A model generated the notes under the pieces. That model ran no database searches. It was not told the DNA's origin and saw only the letters and a list, made by a program, of their open reading frames with translations. From the NCBI GenBank assembly GCA_948144175.1, contig CANXME010002063.1, positions 186,001 to 250,000 on the forward strand: 64,000 nt of DNA. Reading direction: 5' to 3'. Positions 49,140-63,925 of this stretch are shown here, one piece after another. A program made the position numbers and the translations under genes. The DNA is from Closterium sp. NIES-65 (taxonomy: Eukaryota > Streptophyta > Zygnematophyceae > Desmidiales > Closteriaceae). Each line of letters starts with the position of its first letter. The stretch's first letter is position 1.

Positions 49140-49170
49140 CTGACCGACCTGGCCGCTAGATTCCCTCCAT
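49140..49170. other. B-to-A monomer deletion junction
   Basis: A B monomer stops at gaccgacctggcc and continues directly as gctagattccctcc of the next A monomer, so roughly the last third of the B monomer is missing. The gcc shared by the two sides marks the likely crossover. Confidence 0.82.
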
Positions 49171-50833
49171 TTTTGGAGAAATGAGCGTTTCCGTTCTCCT
49201 TGGCCCTACTTGCTCTATAAGTGCGAAATGCCGGCCAGACTGGCCGATGCACCATTTTCTCTACACATGTGCGTTAGTTACCTTTCAAACCCTTACGTTC
49301 ACTAGATGAGTTTATTTCCTACCTTCTATTTGAGTGAGACCACTAGATTCCGTGTACTATGCGAGATCTGAGCGCTTCCGTTCTCCCTGGCATTTGCACT
49401 CTAAGTTCCCATACTGACCGACCTGGCCAATGCACCATTTTCCGTATACATATGCATTAGATTCCTTTCAAACCTTATTAGCTCACTAGATTTATATATT
49501 TCCCACCTTCTGATCGAGTGAGACCGCTAGATTCCTTTTACTTTTTGAGAAATAAGCGTTTCCGTTCTCCTTGGCCCTACTTGCACTATAAGTGCGAAAT
49601 GCCGGCCAGACTGGCCGATGCACCATTTTCTCTACACATGTGCATTAGTTACCTTCCAAACCCTTACGTTCACTAGATGAATTTATTTCCTACCTTCTAT
49701 TTGAGTGAGACCACTATATTCCGTGTACTATGCGAGATCTGAGCGCTTCCGTTCTCCCTGGCATTTGTACTCTAAGTTCCCATACTGACCGGCCTGGCCA
49801 ATGCACCATTTTCCATATACATATGCATTATATTCATTTTGAACCTTATTGGCTCACTAGATTTATATATTTCCCACCTTCTGATTAAGTGAGACCGCTA
49901 GATTCCCTCTACTTTTGGACAAATGAGCGTTTCCGTTCTCCTTGGCCCTACTTGCTCTATAAGTGCGAAATGCCGGCCAGACTGGCCGATGCACCATTTT
50001 CTCTACACATGTGCGTTAGTTACCTTTCAAACCCTTACGTTCACTAGATGAATTTATTTCCTACCTTCTATTTGAGTGAGACCACTAGATTCCGTGTACT
50101 ATGCGAGATCTGAGCGCTTCCGTTCTCCCTGGCATTTGCACTCTAAGTTCCCATACTGACCGACCTGGCCAATGCACCATTTTCCATATACATATGCATT
50201 AGATTCCTTTCGAACCTTATTAGCTCACTAGATTTATATATTTCCCACCTTCTGATCGAGTGAGACCGCTAGATTCCCTTTACTTTTTGAGAAATGAGTG
50301 TTTCCGTTCTCCTTGGCCCTACTTGCACTATAAGTGCGAAATGCCGGCCAGACTGGCCGATGCACCATTTTCTCTACACATGTGCGTTAGTTACCTTTCA
50401 AACCCTTACGTTCACTAGATGAATATATTTCCTACTTTATTTTTGAGTGAGACCACTAGATTCCGTGTATTATGCGAGATCTGAGCTGTTCCGTTCTCTT
50501 AAGCATTTGCACTCTAAGTTCCCATACTGAACGACCTGGCCAATGCACCACTTTCCATATACATATGTATTAGATTCGTTCCAAACCTTATTAGCTCACT
50601 AGATTTATATATTTCCCACCTTCTGATCGAGTGAGACCGCTAGATTCCCTTTACCTTTTGAGAAATGAGCGTTTCCGTTCTCCTTGGCCCTACTTGCACT
50701 GTAAGTGCGAAATGCCGGCCAGACTGGCCGATGCACCATTTTCTTTACACATGTGCGTTAGTTACCTTTCAAACCCCTATGTTCACTAGATGAATTTATT
50801 TCCTACCTTATATTTGAGTGAGACCACTAGATT

Positions 50834-52355
50834 CCGTGTACTATGCGAGATCTGAGCGCTTCCGTTCTCCCTGGCATTTGCACTCTATGTTCCCATACTG
50901 ACCGACCTGGCCAATGCACCATTTTCCATATACATATGCACTAGATTCCTTTCGAACCTTTTTAGCTCACTAGATTTGTATATTTCCCACCTTCTGATCG
51001 AGTGAGACCGCTAGATTCCTTCTAGTTTTTTAGAAATGAGCGTTTCCGTTCTCCCTGGCCCCACCTGCATTATGAGTGTAAAATGCCGGCCAGACTGGCC
51101 GATGCACCATTTTCTCTACACATGTGCGTTAGTTACCTTTCAAACCCTTACGTTCACTAGATGAATATTTTTCCTACTTTCTATTTGAGTGAGACCACTT
51201 GATTCCGTGTACTATGCGAGATCTGAGCGCTTCCGTTCTCCCTGGCATTTGCATTTTAAGTTCCAATACTGACCGACCAGGCCAATGCACCATTTTCTCT
51301 ATACATGTGCATTGAATACATTTCAAACCTTTTTAGCTGACTAGATTTATATTTTTCCCACCTTCTGATCGAGTGAGACCGCTAGATTCCCTCTACTTTT
51401 TGAGAAACGAGCGTTTCCGTTCTCCCTGGCCCCACCTGCACTATGAGTGCGAAATGCCGGCCAGACTCGCCGATGCACCATTTTCTCTACACATGTGCGT
51501 TAGTTACCTTTCAAACCCTTATGTTCATTAGATGAACATATTTCCTACCTTATATTTGAGTGAGACCACTTGATTCCGTGTACTATGCGAGATCTGAGCG
51601 CTTCCGTTCTCCCTGGCATTTGCACTCTATGTTCCCATACTGACCGACCTGGCCAATGCACCATTTTCCATATACATATGCACTAGATTCCTTTCGAACC
51701 TTTTTAGCTCACTAGATTTGTATATTTCCCACCTTCTGATCGAGTGAGACCGCTAGATTCCTTCTAGTTTTTTAGAAATGAGCGTTTCCGTTCTCCCTGG
51801 CCCCACCTGCATTATGAGTGTAAAATGCCGGCCAGACTGGCCGATGCACCATTTTCTCTACACATGTGCGTTAGTTACCTTTCAAACCCTTACGTTCACT
51901 AGATGAATATTTTTCCTACTTTCTATTTGAGTGAGACCACTTGATTCCGTGTACTATGCGAGATCTGAGCGCTTCCGTTCTCCCTGGCATTTGCATTTTA
52001 AGTTCCAATACTGACCGACCAGGCCAATGCACCATTTTCTCTATACATGTGCATTGAATACATTTCAAACCTTTTTAGCTGACTAGATTTATATTTTTCC
52101 CACCTTCTGATCGAGTGAGACCGCTAGATTCCCTCTACTTTTTGAGAAACGAGCGTTTCCGTTCTCCCTGGCCCCACCTGCACTATGAGTGCGAAATGCC
52201 GGCCAGACTCGCCGATGCACCATTTTCTCTACACATGTGCGTTAGTTACCTTTCAAACCCTTATGTTCATTAGATGAACATATTTCCTACCTTATATTTG
52301 AGTGAGACCACTTGATTCCGTGTACTATGCGAGATCTGAGCGCTTCCGTTCTCCC
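50834..52355 (+). repeat. Recent 742-bp tetramer duplication
   Basis: Copy 1 (50,834-51,575) and copy 2 (51,576-52,317) share rare variants exactly 742 bp apart, such as cactctatg (50,881 and 51,623), ttctagttttttagaaatg and cattatgagtgtaaaatgcc. The identity continues to about 52,355. Confidence 0.88.
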
Positions 52356-52859
52356 TTGCATTTGCATTTTAAGTTCTAATACTGACCGACCTGGCCAATG
52401 CACCATTTTCTCTATACATGTGCGTTGAATACATTTCAAACCTTTTTAGCTGACTAGATTTATATATTTCCCACCTTCTGATCGAGTGAGACCGTTAGAT
52501 TCTTTCTACTTTTTTTAGAAACGAGCGTTTCCGTTCTCCCTGGCCCCACCTGCACTATGGGTGCGAAATGCGGGCCAGACTCGCCGATGCACCATTTTCT
52601 CTACACATGTGCGTTAGTTACCTTTCAAACCGTTACGTTCACTAGATAAATATATTTCCTACCTTAAATTTGAGTGAGACCACTAGATTCCATGCATTAT
52701 GCGAGATCTGAGCGGTTCCGTTCTCCCAGGCATTTGCACTCTAAGTTCCCATACTCACCGACCTAGCCAATGCACCACTTTCCATATACATATGCATTAG
52801 ATTCCTTCCGAACCTTATTAGCTCACTAGATTTATATATTTCCCATCTTCTGATCGAGT

Positions 52860-55085
52860 GAGACCGCTAGATTCCCTTTACTTTTTGTGAAATGAGCGTT
52901 TCCGTTCTACTTGGCCCTACTTGCACCATAAGTGCGAAATGCCGGCCAGACTGGCCGATGCACCATTTTCTCTACACATGTGCGTTAGTTACCTTTCGAA
53001 CCCTTAGGTTCACTAGATGAATTTATTTTCTACCTTCTATTTGATTGAGACCACTAGATTCCTTGTACTATGCGAGATCTGAGCGCTTCCGTTCTCCCTG
53101 GCATTTGCTCTCTAAGTTCCCATACTGACCGACCTGGCCAATGCACCATTTTCCATATACATATGCATTAGATTCCTTTTAAACCTTATTAGCTCACTAT
53201 ATTTATATATTTCCCACCTTGTGATCGAGTGAGACCGCTAGATTCCCTTTAGTTTTTGAGAAACGAGCGTTTCCGTTCTCCTTGGCCCTACTTGCACTAT
53301 AAGTGCGAAATGCCGGCCAGACTGGCCGATGCACAATTTTCTCTACACATGTGCGTTAGTTACCTTTCAAACCCTTACGTTCACTAGATGAATATATTTC
53401 CTACTTTCTATTTGAGTGAGACCACTTGATTCCGTATACTATGCGAGATCTGAGCGCTTCCGTTCTCCCTGGCATTTGCATTTTAAGTTTGGATACTGAC
53501 CGACCTCGCCAATGCACCATTTTCTCTATACATGTGCCTTGAATACATTTCAAACCTTTTTAGCTGACTAGATTTATATATTTCCCACCTTCTGATCGAG
53601 TGAGACCGCTAGATTCCCTTTACCTTTTGTGAAATCAGCGTTTCCGTTCTCCTTGGCCCTACTTGCACCATAAGTGCGAAATGCCGGCCAGACTGGCCGA
53701 TGCACCATTTTCTCTACACATGTGCGTTAGTTACCTTTCAAACCCTTACGTTCACTAGATGAATTTATTTTCTACCTTCTATTTGATTGAGACCACTAGA
53801 TTCCTTGTACTATGCGAGATCTGAGCGCTTCCGTTCTCCCTGGCATTTGCACTCTAAGTTCCCATACTGACCGACCTGGCCAATGCACCATTTTCCATAT
53901 ACATATGCATTAGATTCCTTTTAAACCTTATTAGCTCACTATATTTATATATTTCCCACCTTCTGATCGAGTGAGACCGCTAGATTCCCTTTATTTTTTG
54001 AGAAACGAGCGTTTCCGTTCTCCTTGGCCCTACTTGCACTATAAGTGCGAAATGACGGCCAGACTGGCCGATGCACCATTTTCTCTACATATGTGCGTTA
54101 GTTACCTTTCAAACCCTTACGTTCACTAGATGAATATATTTCCTACTTTCTATTTGAGTGAGACCACTTGATTCCGTATACTATGCGAGATCTGAGCGCT
54201 TCCGTTCTCCCTGGCATTTGCATTTTAAGTTTGGATACTGACCGACCTCGCCAATGCACCATTTTCTCTATACATGTGCCTTGAATACATTTCAAACCTT
54301 TTTAGCTGACTAGATTTATATATTTCCCACCTTCTGATCGAGTGAGACCGCTAGATTCCCTTTACCTTTTGTGAAATCAGCGTTTCCGTTCTCCTTGGCC
54401 CTACTTGCACCATAAGTGCGAAATGCCGGCCAGACTGGCCGATGCACCATTTTCTCTACACATGTGCGTTAGTTACCTTTCAAACCCTTACGTTCACTAG
54501 ATGAATTTATTTTCTACCTTCTATTTGATTGAGACCACTAGATTCCTTGTACTATGCGAGATCTGAGCGCTTCCGTTCTCCCTGGCATTTGCACTCTAAG
54601 TTCCCATACTGACCGACCTGGCCAATGCACCATTTTCCATATACATATGCATTAGATTCCTTTTAAACCTTATTAGCTCACTATATTTATATATTTCCCA
54701 CCTTCTGATCGAGTGAGACCGCTAGATTCCCTTTATTTTTTGAGAAACGAGCGTTTCCGTTCTCCTTGGCCCTACTTGCACTATAAGTGCGAAATGCCGG
54801 CCAGACTGGCCGATGCACCATTTTCTCTACACATGTGCGTTAGTTACCTTTCAAACCCTTACGTTCACTAGATGAATATATTTCCTACTTTCTATTTGAG
54901 TGAGACCACTTGATTGCGTGTACTATGCGAGATCTGAGCGCTTCCGTTCTCCCTGGCATTTGCATTTTCAGTTCCGATACTGACCGACCTCGCCAATGCA
55001 CCATTTTCTCTATACATGTGCCTTGAATACATTTCAAACCTTTTTAGCTGACTAGATTTATATATTTTCCACCTTCTGGTCAAGT
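52860..55085 (+). repeat. Three 742-bp tetramer copies
   Basis: The variant ttgattgagaccactag occurs at 53,041, 53,783 and 54,525, each 742 bp apart. Other shared rare variants are ttttgtgaaatcagcg (first two intervals) and agtttggatactgacc. The third copy is partly diverged. Outer limits are approximate. Confidence 0.82.
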
Positions 55086-56999
55086 GAGACTGTTAGATTC
55101 CCTCTACTTTTTTGAGAAACCAGCGTTTCCGTTCTCCCTAGCCCCACTTGCACTATGAGTGCGAAATGCCAGCCAAACTGGCCGATGCACCATTTTCTCT
55201 ACACATGTGCGTTAGTTACCTTTCAAACCATTACGTTCACTAGATGAATATATTTCCTACCTTTTATCTGGTTGAGACCACTAGATTCCGTGTATTATGC
55301 GAGATCTGAGCGGTTCCGTTCTCCCAGGCATTTGCACTCTAAGTTCCCATACATACCGACCTGGCCAATGCACCACTTTCCATATACATATGCATTAGAT
55401 TCGTTCCGAACCTTATTAGATCACTAGATTTATATATTTCCCACCTTCTGATCGAGTGAGACTGTTAGATTCCCTCTACTTTGTTGAGAAACCAGCGTTT
55501 CCGTTCTCCCTGGCCCCACCTGCACTATGAGTGCGAAATGCCAGCCAAACTGGCCGATGCACCATTTTCTCTACACATGTGCGTTAGTTACCTTTCAAAC
55601 CATTACGTTCAATAGATGAATATATTTCCTACCTTTTATTTGATTGAGACCACTAGATTCTGTGTATTATGCGAGATCTGAGCGGTTCCGTTCTCCCAGG
55701 CATTTGCACTCTAAGTTCCCATACATACCGACCTGGCCAATGCACCACTTTCCATATACATATGCATTGGATTCGTTCCGAACCTTATTAGATCACTAGA
55801 TTTATATATTTCCCACCTTCTGATCGAGTGAGACCGCTAGATTCCCTTTACTTTTTGAGAAATGAGCGTTTCCGTTCTCATTGGCCCTACTTGCACTATA
55901 ATTGCGAAATGCCGGCCAGACTGGCCGATGCACCATTTTCTCTACCCATGTGCGTTAGTTACCTTTCAAACCCTTACATTCACTAGATGAATATATTTCC
56001 TACTTTCTATTTGAGTGAGACCACTTGAGTGCGTGTACTATGCGAGATGTGAGCGCTTCCGTTCTCCCTGGCATTTGCATTTTAAGTTCCGATACTGACC
56101 GACCTGGCCAATGCACTATTTTCTCTATACATGTGCGTTGAATACATTTCAAACCTTTTTAGCTGACTAGATTTATATATTTCCCACCTTCTGATCGAGT
56201 GAGACCGTTAGATTCCCTCTACTTTTTGAGAAACGAGCGTTTCCGTTCTCCCTGGCCCCACGTGCACTATGAGTGCGAAATGCCGGCCAGACTGGCTGAT
56301 GCACCATTTTCTCTACACATGTGCGTTAGTTACCTTTCAAACCCTTACGTTCACTAGATGAATATATTTCCTACTTTCTATTTGAGTGAGACCACTTGAT
56401 TCCGTGTACTATGCGAGATCTGAGCGGTTCCGTTCTCCCAGGCATTTGCATTTTAAGTTCCGATACTGACCGACCTCGCCAATGCACCATTTTCTCTATA
56501 CATGTGCCTTGAATACATTTCAAACCTTTTTGGCTGACTAGATTTATATATTTCCCACCTTGTGATCGAGTGAGACCGTTAGATTCCCTCTACTTTTTCA
56601 GAAACGAGCGTTTCCGTTCTCCCTGGCCCCACCTGCACTATGAGTGCGAAATGCCGGCCAGACTGGCCGATGCACCATTTTCTCTACACATGTCCGTTAG
56701 TTACCTTTCAAACCCTTACGTTCACTAGATGAATAAATTTCCTACTTTCTATTTGAGTGAGACCACTTGGTTCCGTGTACTATGCGAGATCTGAGCGCTT
56801 CCGTTCTCCATGGCATTTGCATTTTAAGTTCCGATACTGACCGACCTGGCCAATGCACCATTTTCTCTATACATGTGCCTTGAATACATTTCAAACCTTT
56901 TTGGCTGACTAGATTTATATATTTCCCACCTTGTGATCGAGTGAGACCGTTAGATTCCCTCTACATTTTGAGAAATGAGCGTTTCCGTTCTCCTTGGCC

Positions 57000-58483
57000 C
57001 TACTTGCACTATAAGTGCGAAATGCCGGCCAGACTGGCCGATGCACCATTTTCTCTACACATGTGCGTTAGTTACCTTTCAAACCCTTACGTTCACTAGA
57101 TGAATTTATTTCCTACCTTCTTTTTGAGTGATACCACTAGATTCCGTGTACTATGCGAGATCTGAGCGCTTCCGTTCTCCTAGGCATTTGCATTTTACGT
57201 TCCGATACTGACCGACCTGGCCAATGCACCATTTTCTCTATACATGTGCGTTGAATACATTTCAAACCTTTTTAGCTGACTAGATTTATATATTTCCCAC
57301 CTTCTGATCGAGTGAGACCATTAGATTCCCTCTACTTTTTGAGAAACGAGCGTTTCCGTTCTCCCTGGCCCCACCTGCACTATGAGTGCGAAATGCCGGC
57401 CAGACTGGCTGATGCACCATTTTCTCTACACATGTGCGTTAGTTACCTTTCAAACCCTTAGGTTCACTAGATGAATATATTTCCTACCTTATATTCGAGT
57501 GAGACCACTAGATTCTGTGTATTATGCGAGATCTGAGCGGTTCCGTTCTCCCAGGCATTTGCACTCTAAGTTCCCATACTGACCGACCTGGCCAATGCAC
57601 CACTTTCCATATACATATGCATTAGATTCCTTCCGAACCTTATTAGCTCACTAGATTTATATATTTCCCACCTTCTGATTGAGTGAGACCGCTATATTCC
57701 CTTTACTTTTTGAGAAATGAGCGTTTCCGTTCTCCTTGGCCCTACTTGCACTATAAGTGCGAAATGCCGGCCAGACTGGCCGATGCACCATTTTCTCTAC
57801 ACATGTGCGTTAGTTACCTTTCAAACCCTTACGTTCACTAGATGAATTTATTTCCTTCCTTCTTTTTGAGTGATACCACTAGATTCCGTGTACTATGCGA
57901 GATCTGAGCGCTTCCGTTCTCCCTGGCATTTGCATTTTACGTTCCGATACTGACCGACCTGGCCAATGCACCATTTTCTCTATACATGTGCGTTGAATAC
58001 ATTTCAAACCTTTTTAGCTGACTAGATTTATATATTTCCCACCTTCTGATCGAGTGAGACCATTAGATTCCCTCTACTTTTTGAGAAACGAGCGTTTCCG
58101 TTCTCCCTGGCCCCACCTGCACTATGAGTGCGAAATGCCGGCCAGACTGGCTGATGCACCATTTTCTCTACACATGTGCGTTAGTTACCTTTCAAACCCT
58201 TAGGTTCACTAGATGAATATATTTCCTACCTTATATTCGAGTGAGACCACTAGATTCTTTGTATTATGCGAGATCTGAGCGGTTCCGTTCTCCCAGGCAT
58301 TTGCACTCTAAGTTCCCATACTGACCGACCTGGCCAATGCACCACTTTCCATATACATATGCATTAGATTCCTTCCGAACCTTATTAGCTCACTAGATTT
58401 ACATATTTCCCATCTTCTGATCGAGTGAGACCGCTAGATTCCCTTTACTTTTTTAGAAATGAGCGTTTCCGTTCTCCTTGACC
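57000..58483 (+). repeat. 742-bp tetramer duplication
   Basis: tttttgagtgataccactag occurs at 57,121 and 57,863, and the rare tatattcgagtgagaccac and gactggctgatgcacc variants repeat at the same offset. Limits are approximate. Confidence 0.8.
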
Positions 58484-60019
58484 CTACTTGCACTATAAGT
58501 ACGAAATGCCAGCCAGACTGGCCGATGCACCATTTTCTCTACACATGTGCGTTAGTAACCTTTCAAACCCTTACGTTCACTAGATGAATTTACTTCCTAC
58601 CTCCTATTTGAGTGAGACCACTAGATTCCGTGTACTATGCGAGATCTGAGCGCTTCCGTTCTCCCTGGCATTTGCACTCAAAGTTCCCATACTGACCGAC
58701 CTGGCCAATGCACCATTCTCCATATACATATGCATTAGATTCCTTTTGGAACCTTATTAGCTCACTAGATTTATATATTTCCCACCTTCTGATCGAGTAA
58801 GACCGCTAGATTCCCTCTTATTTTTGAGAAATGAGCGTTTCGTTCTTCTTGGCCCTACTTGCACTATAAGTGCGAAATGCCGGCCAGACTGGCCGATGCA
58901 CAATTTTCTCTACAGATGTACGTTAGTTACCATTCAAACCCTTACGTTCACTAGATGAATATATTTCCTACTTTCTATTTGAGTGAGACCACTTGATTCC
59001 GTCTACTATGCGAGATCTGAACACTTCCATTCTCCCTGGAATTTGCATTTTATATTCCGATACTGACCGACCTGGCCAATGCACCATTTTCTCTATACAT
59101 GTGCGTTGAATACATTTCAAACCTTTTTAGCTGACTACATTTATATATTTCCCACCTTCTCATCGAGTGAGACCAATAGTTCCCTCTAGTTTTTGAGAAA
59201 CGAGCGTTTCCGTTCTCCCTGGCCCCACCTGCACTATGAGTGCGAAATGCCGGCCAGACTGGCTGATGCACCATTTTCTCTACACATGTGCGTTAGTTAC
59301 CTTTCAAACCCTTACGTTCACTAGATGAATATATTTCCTATCTTATATTTGAGTGAGACCACTAGGTTCCGTGTATTATGCGAGATGTGAGCGGTTCCGT
59401 TCTCCCAGGCATTTGCACTCTAACTTCCCATACTGACCGACCTGGCCAATGCACCACTTTCCATATACATATGCATTAGATTCCTTCCGAACCTCATTAG
59501 CTTTCTAGATTTATATATTTCCCACCTTCTGATCGTGTGAGACCGCTAGCTTCCCTTTACTTTTTGAGAAATGAGCGTTTACGTTCTCCTTGGCCCTACT
59601 TGCACTATAAGTGCGAAATGCCGGCCAGACTGGCCGATGCACCATTTTCTCTACACATGTGCGTTAGTTACCTTTCAAACCCTTACGTTCACTAGATGAA
59701 TTTATTTCCTACCTTTTATTTGAGTGAGACCGCTAGATTCCGTGTACTATGCGAGATCTGAGCGCTTCTGTTCTCCCTGGCATTTGCACTCTAAGTTCCC
59801 ATACTGACCGACCTGGCCAATGCACCATTTTCCATATACATATGCATTAGATTTCTTTCAAACCTTATTGGCTCACTAGATTTATATATTTCCCACCTTG
59901 TGATCGAGTGAGACCGCTAGATTCCCTCTACTTTTTGAGAAATGAGCGTTTCGTTCTTCTTGGCCCTACTTGCATTATAAGTGCGAAATGCCGGCCAGAC
60001 TGGCCGATGCACCATTTTC

Positions 60020-60060
60020 TCTACACATGTTCACTAGATGAATATATTTCCGCGTACTAT
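60020..60060. other. Monomer with two internal deletions
   Basis: Within one A/B unit, acacatgt joins directly to tcactagatg (about 27 bp missing) and atatttc joins to cgcgtactatg (about 32 bp missing, including the gagtgagacc box). Both joins have 1-2 bp of shared sequence. Confidence 0.8.
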
Positions 60061-63000
60061 GCGAGATCTGAGCGCTTCCGTTCTCCCTGGCATTTGCATT
60101 TTAAGTTCCGATACTGACCGACCTGGCCAATGCACCATTTTCTCTATACATGTGCGTTGAATACATTTCAAACCTGTTTAGCTGAGTAGAATTTTTATAT
60201 TTCCCACCTTCTGATCGAGTGAGACCGTTAGATCCCCTCTACTTTTTGAGAAACGAGCGTTTCCGTTCTCCCTCGCCCCACCTGCACTATGAGTGCGAAA
60301 TGCCGGCCAAACTCGCCGATGCACCATTTTCTCTACACATGTGCGTTAGTTACCTTTCAAACCCTTACGTTCACTAGATGAATATATTTCCTACCTTCTA
60401 TTTGAGTGAGACCACTAGATTCCGTGTATTATGCGAGATTTGAGCGGTTCCATTATCCCAGGCATTTGCACTCTAAGTTCCCATACTGACCGACCTGGCC
60501 AATGCACCACTTTCCATATACATATGCATTAGATTCCTTCCGAACCTTATTAGCTCACTAGATTTATATATTTCCCACCTTCTGATCGAGTGAGACCGCT
60601 AGATTCCCTTTACTTTTTGACAAATGAGCGTTTCCGTTCTCCTTGGCCCTACTTGCACTATAAGTGCGAAATGCCGGCCAGACTGGCCGATGCACCATTT
60701 TCTCTACACATGTGCGTTAGTTACCTTTCAAACCCTTACGTTCACTAGATGAATTTATTTCCTACCTTCTATTTGAGTGAGACCACTAGATTCGGTGTAC
60801 TATGCGAGATCTGAGCGCTTCCGTTCTCCCTGGCATTCGCACTCTAAGTTCCCATACTGACCCACCTGGCCAATGCACCATTTTCCATATACATATGCAT
60901 TAGATTCCTTTCGAACCTTATTAGCTCACTAGATTTATACATTTCCCACCTTCTAATCGAGTGAGACCGCTAGATTCCCTTTACTGTTTTACTAATGAGC
61001 GTTTCCGTTCTCCTTGGCCCTACTTGCACTATAAGTGCGAAATGCCAGCCAGACTGGCCGATGCACCATTGTCTCTACACGTGTGCGTTAGTTACCTTTC
61101 AAACCCTTACGTTCACTAGATGAATTTATTTCCTACCTTCTATTTGAGTGAGACCACTAGATTCCGTGTACTATGCGAGATCTGAGCGGTTCCGTTCTCC
61201 CTGGCATTTGCACTCTAAGTTCCCATACTGACCGACCTGGCCAATGCACCATTTTCCATATATATATATATTAGATTCCTTTCGAACCTTATTAGCTCAC
61301 TAGATTTATATATTTCCCACCTTTTGATCGAGTGAGACCGCTAGATTCCCTTTATTTTTTGAGAAACGAGCGTTTCCGTTTTCCTTGGCCCTACTTGCAC
61401 TATAAGTGCGAAATGCCGGCCAGACTGGCCGATGCACCATTTTCTCTACACATGTGCGTTAGTTACCTTTCAAACCCTTACGTTCACTAGATGAATATAT
61501 TTCCTACTTTCTATTTGAGTGAGACCACTTGATTCCGTGTACTATGCGAGATCTGAGCGCTTCCGTTCTCCCTGGCATTTGCATTTTAAGTTGTAATACT
61601 GACCGACCTGGCCAGTGCACCATTTTCTCTATACATGTGCGTTGAATACATTTCAAACCTTTTTAACTGACTAGATTTATATATTTCCCACCTTCTGATC
61701 GAGTAAGACCGTAAGATTCCATCTACTTTTTGAGAAACGAGCGTCTCCGTTCTCCCTGGCCCCACCGGCACTATGAGTGCGAAATGCCGGCCAGACTCGC
61801 CGATGCACCATTTTCTCTACACATGTGCGTTAGTTACCTTTCAAACCCTTACGTTCACTAGATGAATTTATTTCCTACCTTATATTTGAGTGAGACCACT
61901 AGATTCCGTGTATTATGCGAGATCTGAGCGGTTCCGTTCTCCCTGGCATTTGCACTCTAAGTTCCCATACTGACCGACCTGGCCAATGCACCACTTTCCA
62001 TATACATATGCATTAGATTCCTTCTGAACCTTATTAGCTCACTAGATTTATATATTTCCCACCTTCTGATCGAGTGAGACCGCTAGATTCCCTTTACTTT
62101 TTGAGAAATGAGCGTTTCCGTTCTCCTTGGCCCTACTTGCACTATAAGTGCGAAATGCCGGCCAGACTGGCCGATGCACCATTTTCTCTACACATGTGCG
62201 TTAGTTACCTTTCAAACCCTTACGTTCACTAGATGAATTTATTTCCTACCTCCTATTTGAGTGAGACCACTAGATTCCGTGTACTATGCGAGATCTGAGC
62301 GCTTCCGTTCTCCCTGGCATTTGCACTCTAAGTTCCCATACTGACCGACCTGGCCTATGCACCATTTTTCATATACATATGCATTAGATTCCTTTCAAAC
62401 CTTATTAGCTCACTAGATTTATATATTTCCCACCTTCTGATCGAGTGAGACCGCTAGATTCCCTCTACTTTTTGAGAAATGAGCGTTTCCGTTCTCCTTG
62501 GCCCTAGTTGCACTATAAGTGCGAAATGACGGCCAGACAGGCCGATGCACAATTTTCTCTATACATGTGCGTTAGTTACCTTTCAAACCCTTACGTTCAC
62601 TAGATGAATATATTTCCTACTTTCTATTTGAGTGAGACCACTTGATTCCGTGTACTATGCGAGATCTGAGCGCTTCCGTTCTCCCTGGCATTTGCATTTT
62701 AAGTTCCGATACTGACCGACCTGGCCAATGCACCATTCTCTCTATACATGTGCGTTAAATACATTTCAAACCTTTTTAGCTGACTAGATTTATATATTTC
62801 CCACCTTCTGATCGAGTGAGACCATAAGATTCCCACTACTTTTTGAGAAACGAGGGTTTCCATTCTCCCTGGCCCCACCTACACTATGAGTGCGAAATGC
62901 CGGCCAGACTCGCCGATGCACCATTTTCTCTACACATGTGCGTTAGTTACCTTTCAAACCCTTACGTTCACTAGATGAATTTACTTCCTACCTTATATTT

Positions 63001-63859
63001 GAGTCAGACTACTAGATTCCGTGTATTATGCGAGATCTGAGCGGTTCCGTTCTCCCAGGCATTTGCACTCTAAGTTCCCATACTGACCGACCTGGCCAAT
63101 GCACCACTTTCCATATACATATGCATTAGATTCCTTCCGAACCTTATTAGCTCACTAGATTTATATATTTCCCACCTTCTGATCGAGTGAGACCGCTAGA
63201 TTCCCTTTACTTTTTGAGAAATGAGCGTTTCCGTTCTCCTTGCCCCTAGTTGCACTATAAGTGCGAAATGCCGGCCAGACTGGCCGATGCACCATTTTCT
63301 CTACACATGTGCGTTAGTTACCTTTCAAACCCTTACGTTCACTAGATGAATATATTTCCTACCTTCTATTTGAGTGAGACCACTAGATTCCGTGTACTAT
63401 GCGAGATCTGAGCGCTTCCGTTCTCCCTGACATTTGCACTCTAAGTTCCCATACTGACCGACCTGGCCTATGCACCATTTTCCATATACATATGCATTAG
63501 ATTCCTTTCGAACCTTATTAGCTCACTAGATTTATATATTTTCCACCTTCTGATCGAGTGAGACCGCTAGATTCCCTCTACTTTTTGAGAAATGAGCGTT
63601 TCCGTTCTCCTTGGCCCTACTTGCACCATAAGTGCGAAATGCCGGCCAGACTGGCCGATGCACAATTTTCTCTACACATGTGTGTTGGTTACCATCCAAA
63701 CCCTTATGTTCACTAGATGAATATATTTCCTACTTTCTATTTGAGTGAGACCACTTAATTCCGTGTACTATGCGAGATCTGAGCGCTTCCGTTCTCCCTG
63801 GCATTTGCATTTTAAGTTCAGATACTGACCGACCTGGCCAATGCACCATTTTCTCTATA

Positions 63860-63925
63860 CATGTGCGTTAAATACATTTTAAACCGCATTAGATTCCTTT
63901 CGGACCTTATTAGCTCACTAGATTT
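63860..63925. other. Chimeric B2/B1 monomer
   Basis: The B2 sequence gtgcgttaaatacattttaa runs through aacc into gcattagattcctttcggac of B1 rather than its usual ttttagctgac. The monomer holds parts of both subtypes and is longer than normal, as from a misaligned exchange between them. Confidence 0.8.

Noticed and set aside
61255-61275. TA-rich run as a promoter element
   Set aside because: The catatatatatatatta stretch is a local variant of the usual catatacatatgcatta of the B monomer, with no gene downstream.
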